Positions 52,769-64,000 of a stretch of DNA of 64,000 nt are shown here, in pieces; the first letter of the stretch is position 1, and each line of letters begins with the position of its first letter. This DNA comes from Larix kaempferi (lineage: Eukaryota; Streptophyta; Pinopsida; Pinales; Pinaceae), in the NCBI GenBank assembly GCA_027924585.1, contig BSBM01000904.1, positions 17,009,501 to 17,073,500 of the forward strand. Direction: 5' to 3'. A program made the position numbers and the translations under genes. The notes beneath the pieces are model-generated. The model searched no databases, was not told where the DNA came from, and saw nothing but the letters and a program-made list of their open reading frames with translations.

Positions 52769-53197
52769 TCATTCATAACTATTGTCTTTTAAGATTTCTA
52801 TTTTTTTGTTCAGTTTTAGATTTCTTTCTTAATTTTTTTATTTGCATAAGTTTGGAAATGTTCCTACATGATACAATTTTGTATTTCTAACTACTACTAA
52901 ATGAAAATACAAGCCATTATGTCCATGAGAGATGTTAACCCAAGATTTGATTAAGTGTTCGAGATATGTTAACCCAAAAGTTATATAAGTGTTCATAAAT
53001 ACCACTATGACCAACTTTTTTATATGAACACAACCTATTTGATATGGTATGATTATGACCAAAACATAGTTGCAACAACCTACCTAAATGAAGTTATAAG
53101 TATTCATAATCAAATCAAGCCTCAAGACCTCTATCAACCAACAAAAGTCGGGGAAAACCCTATTTTGTTTCCCTAGTTGTGTCCCCATTTGCTCACC
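52769..53197. other. Spacer and probable 5' leader of the next LINE
   Basis: AT-rich to about 53100; 53110-53197 is probably leader of the LINE ORF1 beginning at 53198. Confidence 0.4.
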
Positions 53198-54660
53198 ATG
53201 GCGGCTGAGCCATTAGATCAATGCTCTCCTCTTGCCCCGGGCGAACTTGCATTTCGCTCCCTAGTCTCTTCCTCAACTTCCCCTAGTCCAAAAGCTTCTC
53301 CTTTGAAATTTATAAAGAAACTTTCTGAGATTCCTGCAGTAGATATCCCTTCCCATCCTTCGAGTTTTATGGCTTTGTCTATGCTTGAAAGAGGTCTCAT
53401 TGGAAAATTAATTGGAATTTTTCCATCTCCACGCTCATTGGAAATTTTGGCCTAGAAAAATTGGCATCCATTGATCAAGAACAATTTTTCTACATCTTTT
53501 TGTGAAAGAGGCTTCTATGCTTTTCTCTTTGAAATCAAGGAAGACAGGGATTTAATATTCCATGGAGGTCCCTACTTATTCAATAACATACGAATGTAAT
53601 TAAATTGTTGGACTCCATATTTTAATCCGAAGCTGATTATTCATTTAGCGGTCCCAGTTTGGGTGAGACTCCCTCACTTGTCATTGCATTGTTGGGGTGA
53701 AGATGTAATGAGGAATATTGGAAATAAACTTGGCAAATATCTAGACAAAGTTGAGCCGAAAGCAAATATGTTTTCCTGTGCAAGAATATGTGTTGAAGTG
53801 GATCTAGAAAAGGGCCTTCCCAAATCCATTCTCCTTCAACTCAATAATTGACAACATGTGCAACAATTGGATTATGGACAATCACCCTTCAAGTGTAAGG
53901 CACGCCACGAATATGGATACTTTGTAAAAGATTGCAAAAAACAGGGGCAACAACCAACAATAACCCCCTCGCTTGAAATACAATGGAAACAAGTGAAAAA
54001 TAAAATGACCAACAAACAAACAAGCCAAATGGAAGCCTCGGGAGCTGGCCCTTCAAACTCCGGTAGACCCCCTATGCCCTCTGTCGCTTCAGCCTCTGTA
54101 AATGATCCTTCAAATAACCCTTCTTCAAGTCCTATTCTTCCTCCCCAAGTCCAGATCTCTAACAGATTTGAAATCCTCGAAGCATCCAAGGAATATGGAG
54201 TGGAGTTATCGTCTTCCTTTCAGAACTAAGCCCCTTTGTCACAGTCGGAAACCCCTCCCATCTTTGTGGAGGTAGTCTCGAGATCTTCTTTCCCCCCAAT
54301 GGTTCCCTTCTTCCTAACTCCTCCACCCAACATCCAAGAAAATTTGTAGGTAATATTGAACTCGCAACCAAATCCAGGTGAACATGAAGATATAGACACA
54401 AGACTAGAACCACCATCACGAGTCTTCACACGCAAAATATCCTAGCAAATCTACATCGATTTGAAAGAGGAGGAAGAAGGAGAAATTCAAAGGAAAAAAA
54501 GTAGGCCGGAGATTAGAAAAAGAAACTTGGGAAGAAACAACCAACAAGGAGAAGATCATGGGGCGACAAACTACCCTGGAACAAACAATGCACATCTCTG
54601 GAAAAAATGGAACTGAGAAAAGCACGGGAAGCCAAGGAAATCAGAGGGGAGGAGGGGAAA
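53198..54660 (+). pseudogene. LINE ORF1 (DUF4283 plus zinc knuckle)
   Basis: The ATG at 53198 opens MAAEPLDQCSPLAPG. The core follows: FMALSMLERGLIGKLIGIFP, NNFSTSFCERGFYAFLFEIK, EDRDLIFHGGPYLF, VPVWVRLPHLSLHCWGED, GNKLGKYLDKVEPKANMF and CARICVEVDLEKGLP. The knuckle reads CKARHEYGYFVKDC, with Cys lost at its second position (a CxxC has become CKAR). A Pro/Ser-rich region and an acidic-basic tail follow. Stops lie at about 53453, 53598, 53849 and 54227. It is homologous to the ORF1 at 1-598. ORF2 begins just downstream on the same strand. Confidence 0.85.
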
Positions 54661-54679
54661 AATCATCCCTAGGTAAATA

Positions 54680-57600
54680 ATGATAATAATCTCCTGGAAT
54701 TTTAGATGCCTAGATAACAAACACAAACTTGAAGCAACAAGAGATCTTATAAACTCCAAAATACCCAAGGTGCTTCTACTCTTAGAGACAAAGACACAAG
54801 TGAAATAAATGGAAATAAATTGGAAAACAAATTTGGATAAAAAGTCAAGAAATAGTAGTGAGTTCAAGAAGAGTCGTAACATGTTGGAACGATCAAGAGT
54901 TAGAAATGGTGAAAGCCAAAAGTACACAACACTGTATCTTCACAAGCATGGTATGCATATATACTGGCAAGTCATATAACATCATTAATATTTATTCTCC
55001 TCTCCATTATAAGGAAAATAAATCATGCTTGAACACAATAAAATAGTTGAAGAACAAGGTGGGTACTCAACACTGTATTCTAGTAGGAGATTTCAATCTA
55101 GTTCTTTATCAATAAAAAAAATGGATGGGAATGTAGTTCGAGACCATTTTTGAGAAGCAATAGAAGCTATCATGATAGATTGGGATCTAGTGGATATTTC
55201 CTTAAAGAAAGGAAATTTTGCCTGGTCAAACAAATGGTTGGAGAAAGGCCATATTGCTTCCCAGCTAGACATATTTTTGCTCAACAATAGTTTCATGGAA
55301 GATGAAATGGAAATAACCTCCTATATTACTCCCCCCTCCATTTCATATCATAAACCTATTAAGCTATCGATGGAAGAAGCTGGATGATACAACCCCCTGC
55401 CTTTTAGGTTCAATCCCCTTTGGCGTCAATCCTAGAAGGGGTTAAAACGATAAGGCAGATTTCGAATCAAAGAGTCACTGGATCTCCTCGGATCATCTTG
55501 AAAACAAAGTTGAAAATGGTGAAATCTCATTTAAAAAAGTGGTCTAATACATCTTACACGAAACCAGGAGAAGAAAGGAAAAGACTCCAGGTCTGACTAG
55601 AAGCTCTGCATCAGAATATGTATTCCGAGGAGATCGAGTTTGAAGTATTGAGATAGGAGAAGGTGTTAAGCCAAAAAAACCATAAATCCTTTCGAAATGA
55701 AGAGGAACACTAGAGACTTAAATCAAGAAGCCTTTGGTTGAAATCATGAGACAAAAATACTACCTTTTTCACAAACAATCAAAGGCAAGGTAGCAATAGA
55801 ATAACGTAAAGGAAATAAAGTCAACAAGAGGAGAAATGCTATTAGAGATAGAAGACATCAAGAAGGAAGCCTTTTGCCACTTTAAATCTATTCTCTCCAA
55901 ATAAGAGAATGAATATGACCCTCAGATGGATGATTTGTTGTATGAAATCCTGGAGCTAATCACCCTAGAAGAAAATGCAGCGCTCATAACAAAAATATCG
56001 GAATCAGAGCTGTAACAACTAGTCTGGGTCTGGAACCAAATAAGGCTCCAGGAACTAATGGTTTCTCCATTTCTTTTTTCAGGAACTTCCGGGAGTTGGT
56101 AAAATACGACCTCTGCAGAATGGTACAATGGTCTAGAACAAAATGTGTGGTGGGGGGGACACCAACTCCTCCTTCCTTTCCCTTATCCCAAAGGAATCTA
56201 ATCCAACTTCTTCCTCCAAATTCAAACCCATTTATTTATGCAACTCCACTTACAAAATTCAAACCAAAATCATTTCTAATAGGCTTAAGATTCTTCTCCC
56301 TAGAATCATATATGAAAATCAAGGGGGATTCATCCAAAAACGCTAGATCATAGATAACATGCTATTGGTTCAAGAAGCTATTCATTCAAGCAAATTAAGG
56401 AAAGAAAGAAGAATGGTAATCAAATTGGATATGGAAAATGTGTTTGATCGGATACACATTCCTTTCTTTTTATAGTCTTGAGAAAATATGGATTTTCTAA
56501 CCATTTTGTTCAATGGATAAAATCCTATATTGGAGAGCCTTGGATTGATCCACTAGTCAATGGAAGGTCTACAGGTTTCTTCAAAAGAAGTAGGGGGATA
56601 TGTTAAGGGTTATCGCTTTCACCCCTTCTCTATGTGATTATGGCTGACTCTTTTAGTAGAAAATTAGAGGCTAAAAGAAGATTGATATCTCTCCCTGGAA
56701 TCCTGATTATCAAAGGGACAAAGGAGTTGAATCTCTTCCAATTTGCGAATGATACTCTCTTGCTAGGATGGGCCTCTTAGATAATTGCAACCCATTACAA
56801 AGGAGTTCTTGATCAATACCTTAATGTTTCGGGAGGGGCAATGGATAAAGGAAAATGTTGCATGTATGGATGGAATGTGACCTCAAGGAGACTTTGACTA
56901 ATAGAATCTATTATGCAATTCAAATGGTTAGAAAAATGGACTTGCTTCAATTATCTGGGGATATCAATCTTTCAAGGAAATCCCAAGTCTACTTATTGGA
57001 AAAATATCGTTGAAAAAATCAAGAAAAGAATGGATCAGTGGGGAACTAAATGGTTAAACCCAACATGACAAATAGTTCTCTTAAAATACGTTCTCTTAGC
57101 TTTACCCCTATATCAAAGCTCAACTCTCTTGGCTCGTACTGGGGTGTTCCATCAGATCTTCTCCTATGCAGAAAATTCCTATGGCAAGGGGGAAAATCTA
57201 ATTCCAAAATATTTCATTTGATATAATGGGGAGCTGTTTTGGGTCCATACGAGCAGGGTGGAATAGCTATAAAATACCCCCTTCTGATGAACAAGCCTCC
57301 CAATGTGCTAAGATCCTCTGGCGTCTGGTATCCGAACATAAGGCATGGTGGGAAACCATTATAACAAAAAAATATCTTAGCCCAAACAGACTAAGAATTT
57401 TAGATAAAGACATAAAAAATAAGTAATGCTCCTTGCTTTGGAATTTATGCAAATCAACGTTATCAATTATACAAGAGAAAATTTCAGGGGTTCCTGGAAA
57501 TAGATAAAAAATAAGGATTTGGACTGATCGAAAAGTGGGGAGTGAGCCACTAACACTATAGATGATCTTACTCCTTAGAAGTAGTGGATGGAGAGATATG

Positions 57601-58863
57601 TACTTTGAACATTATTCGATACTTCTCAGTGGGATTCACAAGGGATTTGGAGAGATTGGAGGGTGGAATATCTTCCTTCCGAGTTGGTCGTACATTGGTT
57701 GTCTCTTCTATCTCAATTAAGGAGTAAAGCTCCCATAAAAAGGATAGCCAGTGACAAAAGAGGTTGGGGGCCAAAGGGAGGAGACTATTTTGTGAAGGCT
57801 GGATATAATCTTCAGATGAGCTTGAGACTAGCACTTCCAAGACCAACTAACTAGAAGACGATGTGGTTGAGTGAAGCAATCCCTAAAATTAAAGCCTTTA
57901 GTTAGTTCCTAAATCACGGGTGAATCCTTATAGAAGATAATATTAAAAGAAGAGGTTTCCAAGGACCCTCTCAATGCCATTTCTGGAAAAAGGAAAAAGA
58001 AATGGCCCTGCATCTCTTTTTGGAGTGTGAATTCTCTCAAGCGCTTTGGATACCATCCTTGTCCAACCTCCTACAGAATCCCATCACGCCTGTAAGTTGG
58101 AAGGAAGTATTCACATTGTGGCATAAGAAATATCCAATTTTATTATTATAAAAAACTACTTTTAAAGAGAGTCCGGAAGGCTCTCCCTTTTTCATCTATT
58201 GGAAAATTTGGCTATCAAAAAATTCTATTGTATTCATGAGTAAATAGATAGTAGTAAGTAGAGTAGCCTCCCAAGTGTGGCCCAAGCATGACGTATCCTC
58301 TATTTTAAACTCCTCCTCATATCACCATTTGAAATCAAGTAGGAATACCTCCTACTAGGATTGGATTATAAGAATACCAACAAAGGAATTAAATTCTTGG
58401 ATCTAGGGGAGACATCAGAGTATTCTCTTTTTTGATGGGGCTTGAAAGGAAATTGACGGGTGGCAAGTGCAGGAGGGGGGGGGAAGCTAATTGACCCCGT
58501 AGGAAATAAGGAAACCAAATACCCTCAGGGACTGGGAGTGTCGATGAATAACAAAGCAGAGGCACTCGCCCTATGGAAAGGTCTAGATCTGGAAAGGGAA
58601 AAATGGATTACAAAGATAATAGTAGTTGGCGACTCAAAATTATTAATTCAAGGTCTCATTAGAAAGTAGGTCAATAAAGATACAACTATAGGTAGAATTC
58701 TAGAGAGTATTCATCAAATGGTAGAAAGGTTCAAGGAGGTCCGCCCTGTTCATGTTAAGAGATTGCTGAACTCCAAAGCATATAGGAAAGCAAATTTGGC
58801 TTGTATGTTAAAGAAAGGAGAAATAAATTTGGAGGGGGATATTTATCTCGCCCCCATCCCATA
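54680..58863 (+). pseudogene. LINE ORF2, full-length but heavily decayed
   Basis: The endonuclease starts IIISWNFRCLDNKHKLEATR, with VLLLLETKTQ, WDLVDISLKKGNFAWSN and SYHKPIKL. The RT region (about 56.0-57.2 kb) retains NKAPGTNGFSISFF, SLIPKESNPTSSSKFKPIYL, KIISNRLK, VIKLDMENVFDRI and FNYLGISIF in changing frames. zf-RVT traces (GFQGPSQCHFWKKEKEMALH) lie at 57.95-58.06 kb. The RNase H (58.43-58.86 kb) has GGGKLIDPVGNK, MNNKAEALALWKGLDLE, IVVGDSKLLIQ and a degenerate last motif, NSKAYRKANLA. Dozens of stops and indels make it the oldest-looking full-length LINE here. Its RNase H differs from that of the 33.5-40.8 kb element. Confidence 0.8.
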
Positions 58864-59760
58864 GGTCCAATCAATTAAATGAGTGTTCATGATGGTGGTT
58901 TGCGGTGGCATAAATAGGGCAGTACAATCCCATCCCAACTCAATCAGGAGACACATGGAGGCCTTCACATATTCGTGTGTGAGGAACCCATAAATACTAA
59001 GACAAGGTTGGAATGATTGCTCCCATCATGATTGTAGCGTGCAAAGGAGAATCATGGTGGAATGGAGAAATCCCCTAGATGAATATACATGATGCCAAGG
59101 ATTTGGAATGGTGAAGTAGGAGCTGGAGACTAGAGTTATAAGGTGGTGATCCAATTCAAGTCAGATTATGGGAAATTGGTGAAAGATGAGGCTCAATTAG
59201 CTGAAGGAAGTGGGAAAAGGAAAGGATGGCCTAGTCTCCCCCTACCGTATTGCTTGGTGAAGATGCAAGTGAAGGATGGACGAAGTGCAGGAGTTGATGG
59301 GATATTTTTCTAGTGACCTGGAAATTTGGAAGAAGGACCTGGAGAGGAGGAAAGAATAGGAGTTGCAAGCAATTCATCAACAACAAAATAGTTTGAGCAG
59401 TTAGAGAGAGAGACAAACCACTAAAAATATGTTAATGGCTTCAGAAATTTGCATTCTAAGAGGGAAACTCAAGGAGTAGGAGGATAAATCTCATAACATG
59501 CAGTGGGAAATCAGATATATGAGAAGAGAATTGGCCCTAAGGGTATGAATTGTCAACCCGACAACCCAAATTTCAGTGTGTTCGAGGAAAGAGGAACCAC
59601 AAGTAGACAAAAAATAAACATTGGTGGATCAACGTCGCCTACATCTGCACTAGTTGGAAGAAAGCACACTGAGATAAACCGCCCCGTTTGTCAGTGCTTT
59701 CACACTCCAATAGGAAAAAGAGGAGGGTTTACCATCTTAGGGAAGCCAAGATAGAGAGAA
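58864..59760 (+). pseudogene. Coiled-coil-like decayed ORF after the LINE RNase H, unrecognised
   Basis: Reading through stops on the plus strand gives YKVVIQFKSDYGKLVKDEAQ, LAEGSGKRKGWPSLPLPYC, then a charged helical stretch (LERRKE, LQAIHQQQNSL, LKE, QEDKSHNMQWEIRYMRREL). It ends near TLR*TAPFVSAF. It has no FGGK motif and I do not recognise it. It may be the 3' part of the LINE or a separate old gene. Confidence 0.3.
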
Positions 59761-60979
59761 CACAAGAGAATGTCTCTTGCGGCACTGGTGTGTGAAGGAA
59801 GTGTGGTAACTGTGAGTAAAAATTAGTAAAATGAAAACTAAACTATGCAAATAAAAGTATAAGCTAAAGTGTGATGGCCTATGAGCCATAAATATAAAAC
59901 AACTGAAAATGTGAATATCTATTAGTAAATGCACACAGTAACAATAAATAGTAATTAGTAACTGTAAATGGTAAGGAGTACCAAAGCAAACACAGTGAAC
60001 CCTTCACATCTATTTACGCAGTTTCCATCAAAGAATAAATGAATTCCTTTTTCATTATTAAAATGACCGGGCTTTACATATGGTTTCAAATTACCTCGAA
60101 GATTATTGGGACCTTGCTGCTACGCGATAGAAGGTACTCCTGGTCTCTAATTGTCACTGGTTCTCCACCTCAAAACTCACTAGGTTCCACTCTGTGATGC
60201 ACCTGCAACAATTAATTAATACGAATATGCGAAATAACAGAAATGACAGAACTCAGAATCACTTTTATATTGATCACATGCCACTTCGAGGGGGCAACCT
60301 CCTATGAGCAAGCTCAATACAAATAACTTCACGGTGCCTTCATAGGTCTCAACACACACTTATATACTAAGTCTAGGCGCCAATACTATGGGTCAAAACC
60401 ATGGGCCACTACAAACTATGGATCAACAATACTACGGGCGACTTACAAAGCATATGCGCCAACAACAATAACACAAACTATTGATCAACAAATACTACGG
60501 GATGACTTACAAAGCATATGCGTCCAACAACAACATACTAACAAAGTAAAGACATGGGTTCCTAACACACTCTCAACAGGGGTTCCAAGCTAAAGATGGA
60601 AGCTTAGGGTTTCTGGAGTGAAATGGACAGTGTTTCAGTAAGGAGGAAAAATATATCAAATGGGGGCCTCCACCCCTCTTTTTATAATATTTCCAACCAG
60701 TGGTAACTTTGCCCTTGGTTTTGGGCATACCATGGTATTGGCACTAGGTTTCATAACTTTCCTGCTCTCCTTTGGTTTTTGAATATTTCCCCACTTTTAT
60801 TTTATTTTCTTTTTTCTTTTTGAATTTTGGGGATTATTTGTGCGGGAAAATAAATATTTTTTCCAATATAGTCATGTAGCTAAGACTTTTGAGTTGGTGG
60901 AGGCCTAACTTTCGGGAAATGGATAAATGAATGATGTGGCTAAGGGAAGTGAGCTAGATGGTTGAATTTTTAGTGTCAA
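59761..60979 (-). repeat. Probable LTR and leader region of a minus-strand LTR element
   Basis: On the minus strand the sequence starts TGTTGACACTAAAAATTC near 60979, resembling the LTR start at 25546. It contains TATA-like TATAAAAAG (60680-60690), and a region around 60200-60400 with TATAAAAG and T-rich tracts typical of R-U5. The 3' limit is uncertain (about 60200). Hairpins like those upstream of the LTR at 25.5 kb lie upstream of this one too. No second LTR was found in the window. Confidence 0.4.
60421..60541. repeat. 62-bp imperfect tandem duplication
   Basis: GATCAACAATACTACGGG starts at 60421 and GATCAACAAATACTACGGG at 60483. Both continue through ACTTACAAAGCATATGCG. Confidence 0.8.
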
Positions 60980-62139
60980 CAGATTCCGACCTGATGTGTG
61001 AGGGCATGACCTCATTGTATGTCCGATATACATCATAGGATATTTACTGTTCAACGAAGATGAGTAGAAAGGTGGTGGAAAACTAGACTTGTGTCGGAGG
61101 GTGGAGCACGCGTTTCACACGAAATGCAAGGGCCATAATTGGAAATACAACTCCTCAATGATGGTTGAGGTACATATAATGCAAAATAGATAAACTAGGT
61201 GGGCATCCCCATGCTAGTATAATTGTCTCAATATATACAAATAGTGAGGCCCATAGGGGGACCTGAACAATACATGGATAACTGCTGTGTACATCATGAT
61301 GGTCCAAAGGGGACTCAAATATGGAATGTGATCATGGTCCAACCATGACTGATCTGAAGAACTGATACATGGGAACAATGGAATTCATCCTGAATGCAAT
61401 ATTAAAACAACTGACGCTCTGCTGGATCATAAGAGGTCCAACAACTAGATGGAATCAATGACTGAGAGTTGAAATCTCAGAGGTACACTAGACTGCATAT
61501 GAATTGGATACTCTAGGAAGCATATTACTGAGGGGATTCCAAACACTGTCGCCAACGCAACCCGGATATCCATAGGAACAAAATACTGGAAGGGTTACAA
61601 AGAGACTCACCAATATGCTAGAGTTGGGGGACATCCAGGGTCTTCGACCAATAACTGAAAGGACCAACACCCTGTACGATTCTCAATGGTGCGATGATAG
61701 AGATGAAGTTGAGCATGTGAGAAACAACCATGTTAAGGGGCACTAAGGACAGGGTGTTGAGCCTTGATGGTGATGAGGCCAAGGTACAAGGACCTTTGGG
61801 TCTATCCTCTAGAATAGATATGCTAGCATCGATAGAGGCAGACCTACAACTACCAAGGAAATGATGTTTCCTTGATAGGAGCACAAGGGATACAACCAAG
61901 ATGTGATAGAGATGGACATGGGACTGGGACACTATTATGGGATGCAAGGGCCGTTGAGTAATGGGACTCAAACTTCCTTTGTTCAGAATATGATGGCAGC
62001 GGCTGTCTGGGAAACTAATATTAGGGAAGGGGATCATATCTTAGGGGGTCAAATATGACTCATTGCAGAATACTCTGAACAAAGGTGACCGTACTGGGGA
62101 ATGATGCCATAATATGGGACTATATATGATCTGTAAGGG
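60980..62139 (-). other. Internal region of the minus-strand LTR element, no clear domain
   Basis: Open stretches such as 62037-61618 (minus) are Ser/His-rich without recognised motifs. G/T-rich on the plus strand. Confidence 0.35.
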
Positions 62140-62600
62140 CACCAAAAGGCACCGTTTGGGCCTTCTTCTTATTTTAAGGAGCTCAAAGAAGGGATATACG
62201 TGTGCTCGATATGGTACCATCGTGTGGATTTTGATGAGCCTAGGACGTTGAATGTTTGTTGGTGCTTTCAATTTTAGAGAGTCTGAAAGCAGGAAGAAGA
62301 CTCCGAGGGTGGTCTTTTTCATAGGTTAGTCCCCAAAGCCCAAAAAAGCGTAAAAGTATGTAGTGGAGAGCTCTTCTAGCCGAAGGGGCTAGAGTATTCC
62401 TTTTTCGTAATTAGTCCATCTGGCTTGAAAAATGGTTAAACTTATATTGGATAGACACCCTTTCAAATACTTTAACGAGCATGAAAGTAAGCAAGATTGC
62501 TCGACGATATTTTCATTCTTTAAGGAGTTAGAAAAGAGATTAACATAAACTCCATGATGGGATCCCAGGGAATGGAGAATTAGCGATGATATGAGGAAAT
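62140..62600 (-). repeat. Cluster of degenerate hairpin repeats, second copy (inverted)
   Basis: Reverse complement of this block aligns with 24050-24440. ATTACGAAAAAGGAATACTC (62393-62412) matches 24126-24144, and the CAGACTCTCTAAA / TTGAAA word at 62267-62288 matches 24252-24271. CTCGTTAAA-type cores occur again (62472-62480). It lies on the same side of an LTR start as the first copy. Confidence 0.55.
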
Positions 62601-63044
62601 GCATGCGGCTTCAGCTCAATATGTCAAACTACAGGGGCTCCCAATCCTAAGAGGGAATTGAATGGCATGGGTTCCAAATGCAGGGGGTACTAAAGCGATC
62701 ATCCACGTAAGGTAGGCTCTACTGTTGAGCAAGGGTAAATGCAACGGTGGCTGGGATGGGACACTTACTCGGACAGGGGAGTAGTCCTACAAGCGTAAAG
62801 AGGGGGTCAAAGAGGTCAATGCATGTGATACCATGGAATAGATGATGACCTATATGCCAGTTGAGAGATTATACCTGCAGGGAGAAGCTGTCGTCCGAAA
62901 CACGTGGCGTTGAATGCGACGTGGACCTGTACACATGGAAATGATACCAAGCATAAAATGTGTGGCTGGAAATCTAACCAAACATACCAGTGACACGTGA
63001 CCTCGTAAATGGTTGAGATCACACATGTGCAAAAGTGAGTAGGG
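62601..63044. other. No gene recognised
   Basis: Moderately G-rich on the plus strand. Probably internal sequence of the minus-strand LTR element. Confidence 0.35.
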
Positions 63045-63990
63045 TTAATGACCTGCCCCCATGCTATGTGCATGGGGTTTGTTATTGTGGATCACATTTG
63101 TGTTGGGTTGGGTGATGGGCTCACTGAAAGATTGATATAGATGTGATGGGGCAGGGTCAAAATGATTGAGCATTCCCCCTATCCTAGAGTCGAGGTAATC
63201 AATTATGCCCCCTATCCTAGAGGTGTCAATGCGGTGTGGATGCTCTCTCGGAGAGGGATCAATAGGGCATCGACCAACTGCTGGTAGGGAGTGTAACATG
63301 AGGCTATTGGCCATGGTGGCACACTGAAGTGGTGATATGATGATGGGGGATGCCCCTTGTGGGGAGGATGCCCCCAGTATCGTCGACGAGAATGACGACG
63401 ATGATGAGTAGGAAAGTGTGAGGGCTTGCCCCCATGCCGTGGACATGGGATTTCCTCATCGGTTCGAAAGGATATAATAGAAAGGTATAAGGGACTCGTG
63501 TCTATTGACGCAATCATATTGGTATGGGTTGATGATGAAGGGTCATCAGAGGATGAGATGAAACAAATGGTATTCGTCTCAGTCGACGAGGATCTTGGGG
63601 GTGGATTTCCTCAACAACGGTGACAAATGATTCCAAGGACAGCTGACGCAACTCAGCCATCATCGATCGATATTCCAGTTGGTTAGGGAAATGGTGGGAG
63701 TAATGGCCATAAAGGCCACAAACCGCACACAACTGATTGGTCCACAGTGATTTATTACGTGACGGTGGAGGGGTTGGCACTTGAACAACCGGGATGTTCT
63801 TGTCATCATCCAACGTCTGTATGTGGGTATGAAGGATGGGAAATTGTGGACAATCCTGGGTAGCATGACCCAAGACATCGCACAAAGCACAAGGTGTAGG
63901 GGATCGAGCTGAGGTAGGGGAAGGGGGATTCATGACTTTGTTCACCGTTTCCTTGGCATTGGACTTCATGGATTTTCCCCTAGTCTTCTT
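63045..63990 (-). pseudogene. Gag-like protein with two zinc knuckles, 3' part
   Basis: The minus-strand frame beginning at or beyond 63969 has SPTPCALCDVLGHATQDC (C-x2-C-x4-H-x4-C), a Pro-rich linker, then LCAVCGLYGHYSHHF, a second knuckle whose last Cys is Phe. QLEYRSMMAELRQLSLESF follows. After a stop at 63514 another frame (63446-63045) gives a Ser/His/Pro-rich tail. Two knuckles in Gag suggest nucleic-acid binding during particle assembly. The frame is open toward the window edge (VNKVMNPPSPTS), so the Gag core lies outside. Probably part of the same minus-strand element as the LTR at 60-61 kb. Confidence 0.6.
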
Positions 63991-64000
63991 GGGAGGAGGG

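Noticed and set aside
1-64000. Prokaryotic genes, operons or integrated organelle DNA
   Set aside because: No ribosomal RNA, tRNA cloverleaf, organelle gene or operon-like spacing was seen. The coding remnants are plant retroelements plus one spliced gene.

Overview
The window looks like nuclear DNA from a seed plant with a large, repeat-rich genome. A gymnosperm (conifer-like) source is my best guess, but that is inference. The support is plant-type LINEs (DUF4283-type ORF1, and an ORF2 with endonuclease, reverse transcriptase, zf-RVT and a plant-type RNase H), Ty3/Copia-style LTR elements primed by initiator tRNA-Met, a GT-AG intron, and long AT-rich stretches between nested insertions. I see no bacterial operon, CRISPR array or phage. 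Only one gene looks like an intact host gene: a two-exon SAM-dependent methyltransferase at 43954-44819.

Layout. 1-4260 holds three decayed LINE pieces on the minus strand. 4674-13257 is the most striking structure: four 618-bp LTRs separated by three 2034-bp internal regions, in the order LTR-Gag-LTR-Gag-LTR-Gag-LTR. The whole array is enclosed by a single target-site duplication (GTTGT). Each internal region encodes Gag plus an aspartic protease and no polymerase. Units 1 and 2 are open; unit 3 has three stop codons. 13908-15677 is a second, unrelated LTR element, also reduced to Gag-protease, on the minus strand.

15857-21566 is a plus-strand LINE split by two datable insertions. One is a 660-bp TIR element inside its ORF1 zinc knuckle. 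The other is a 2.84-kb LTR-like unit with TAAAA duplications. 21567-26290 is a mosaic of LTR-retroelement debris: an antisense, intron-containing ORF resembling the plant mobile domain, a cluster of degenerate hairpins, then a polypurine tract and an LTR. The hairpin cluster recurs, inverted, at 62.1-62.6 kb.

28203-29867 is a 5'-truncated LINE with a 13-bp duplication. 30660-32215 is another LINE remnant, followed by tRNA-derived SINE-like copies with (TG)n tails (32226-33200). 33480-40788 is an end-to-end LINE (7277 bp, 16-bp target duplication) with overlapping ORF1 and ORF2, now interrupted. 41530-43070 is a reverse transcriptase remnant of another clade whose catalytic motif was overwritten by a local duplication.

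After the methyltransferase come a perfect 2 x 201-bp tandem duplication, further LINE copies (47.1, 49.7-52.8 and 53.2-58.9 kb) and, at the right edge, a minus-strand LTR element whose Gag has two zinc knuckles. Apart from the methyltransferase, the coding content belongs to selfish elements. The main interest is how those elements multiply, nest and decay.
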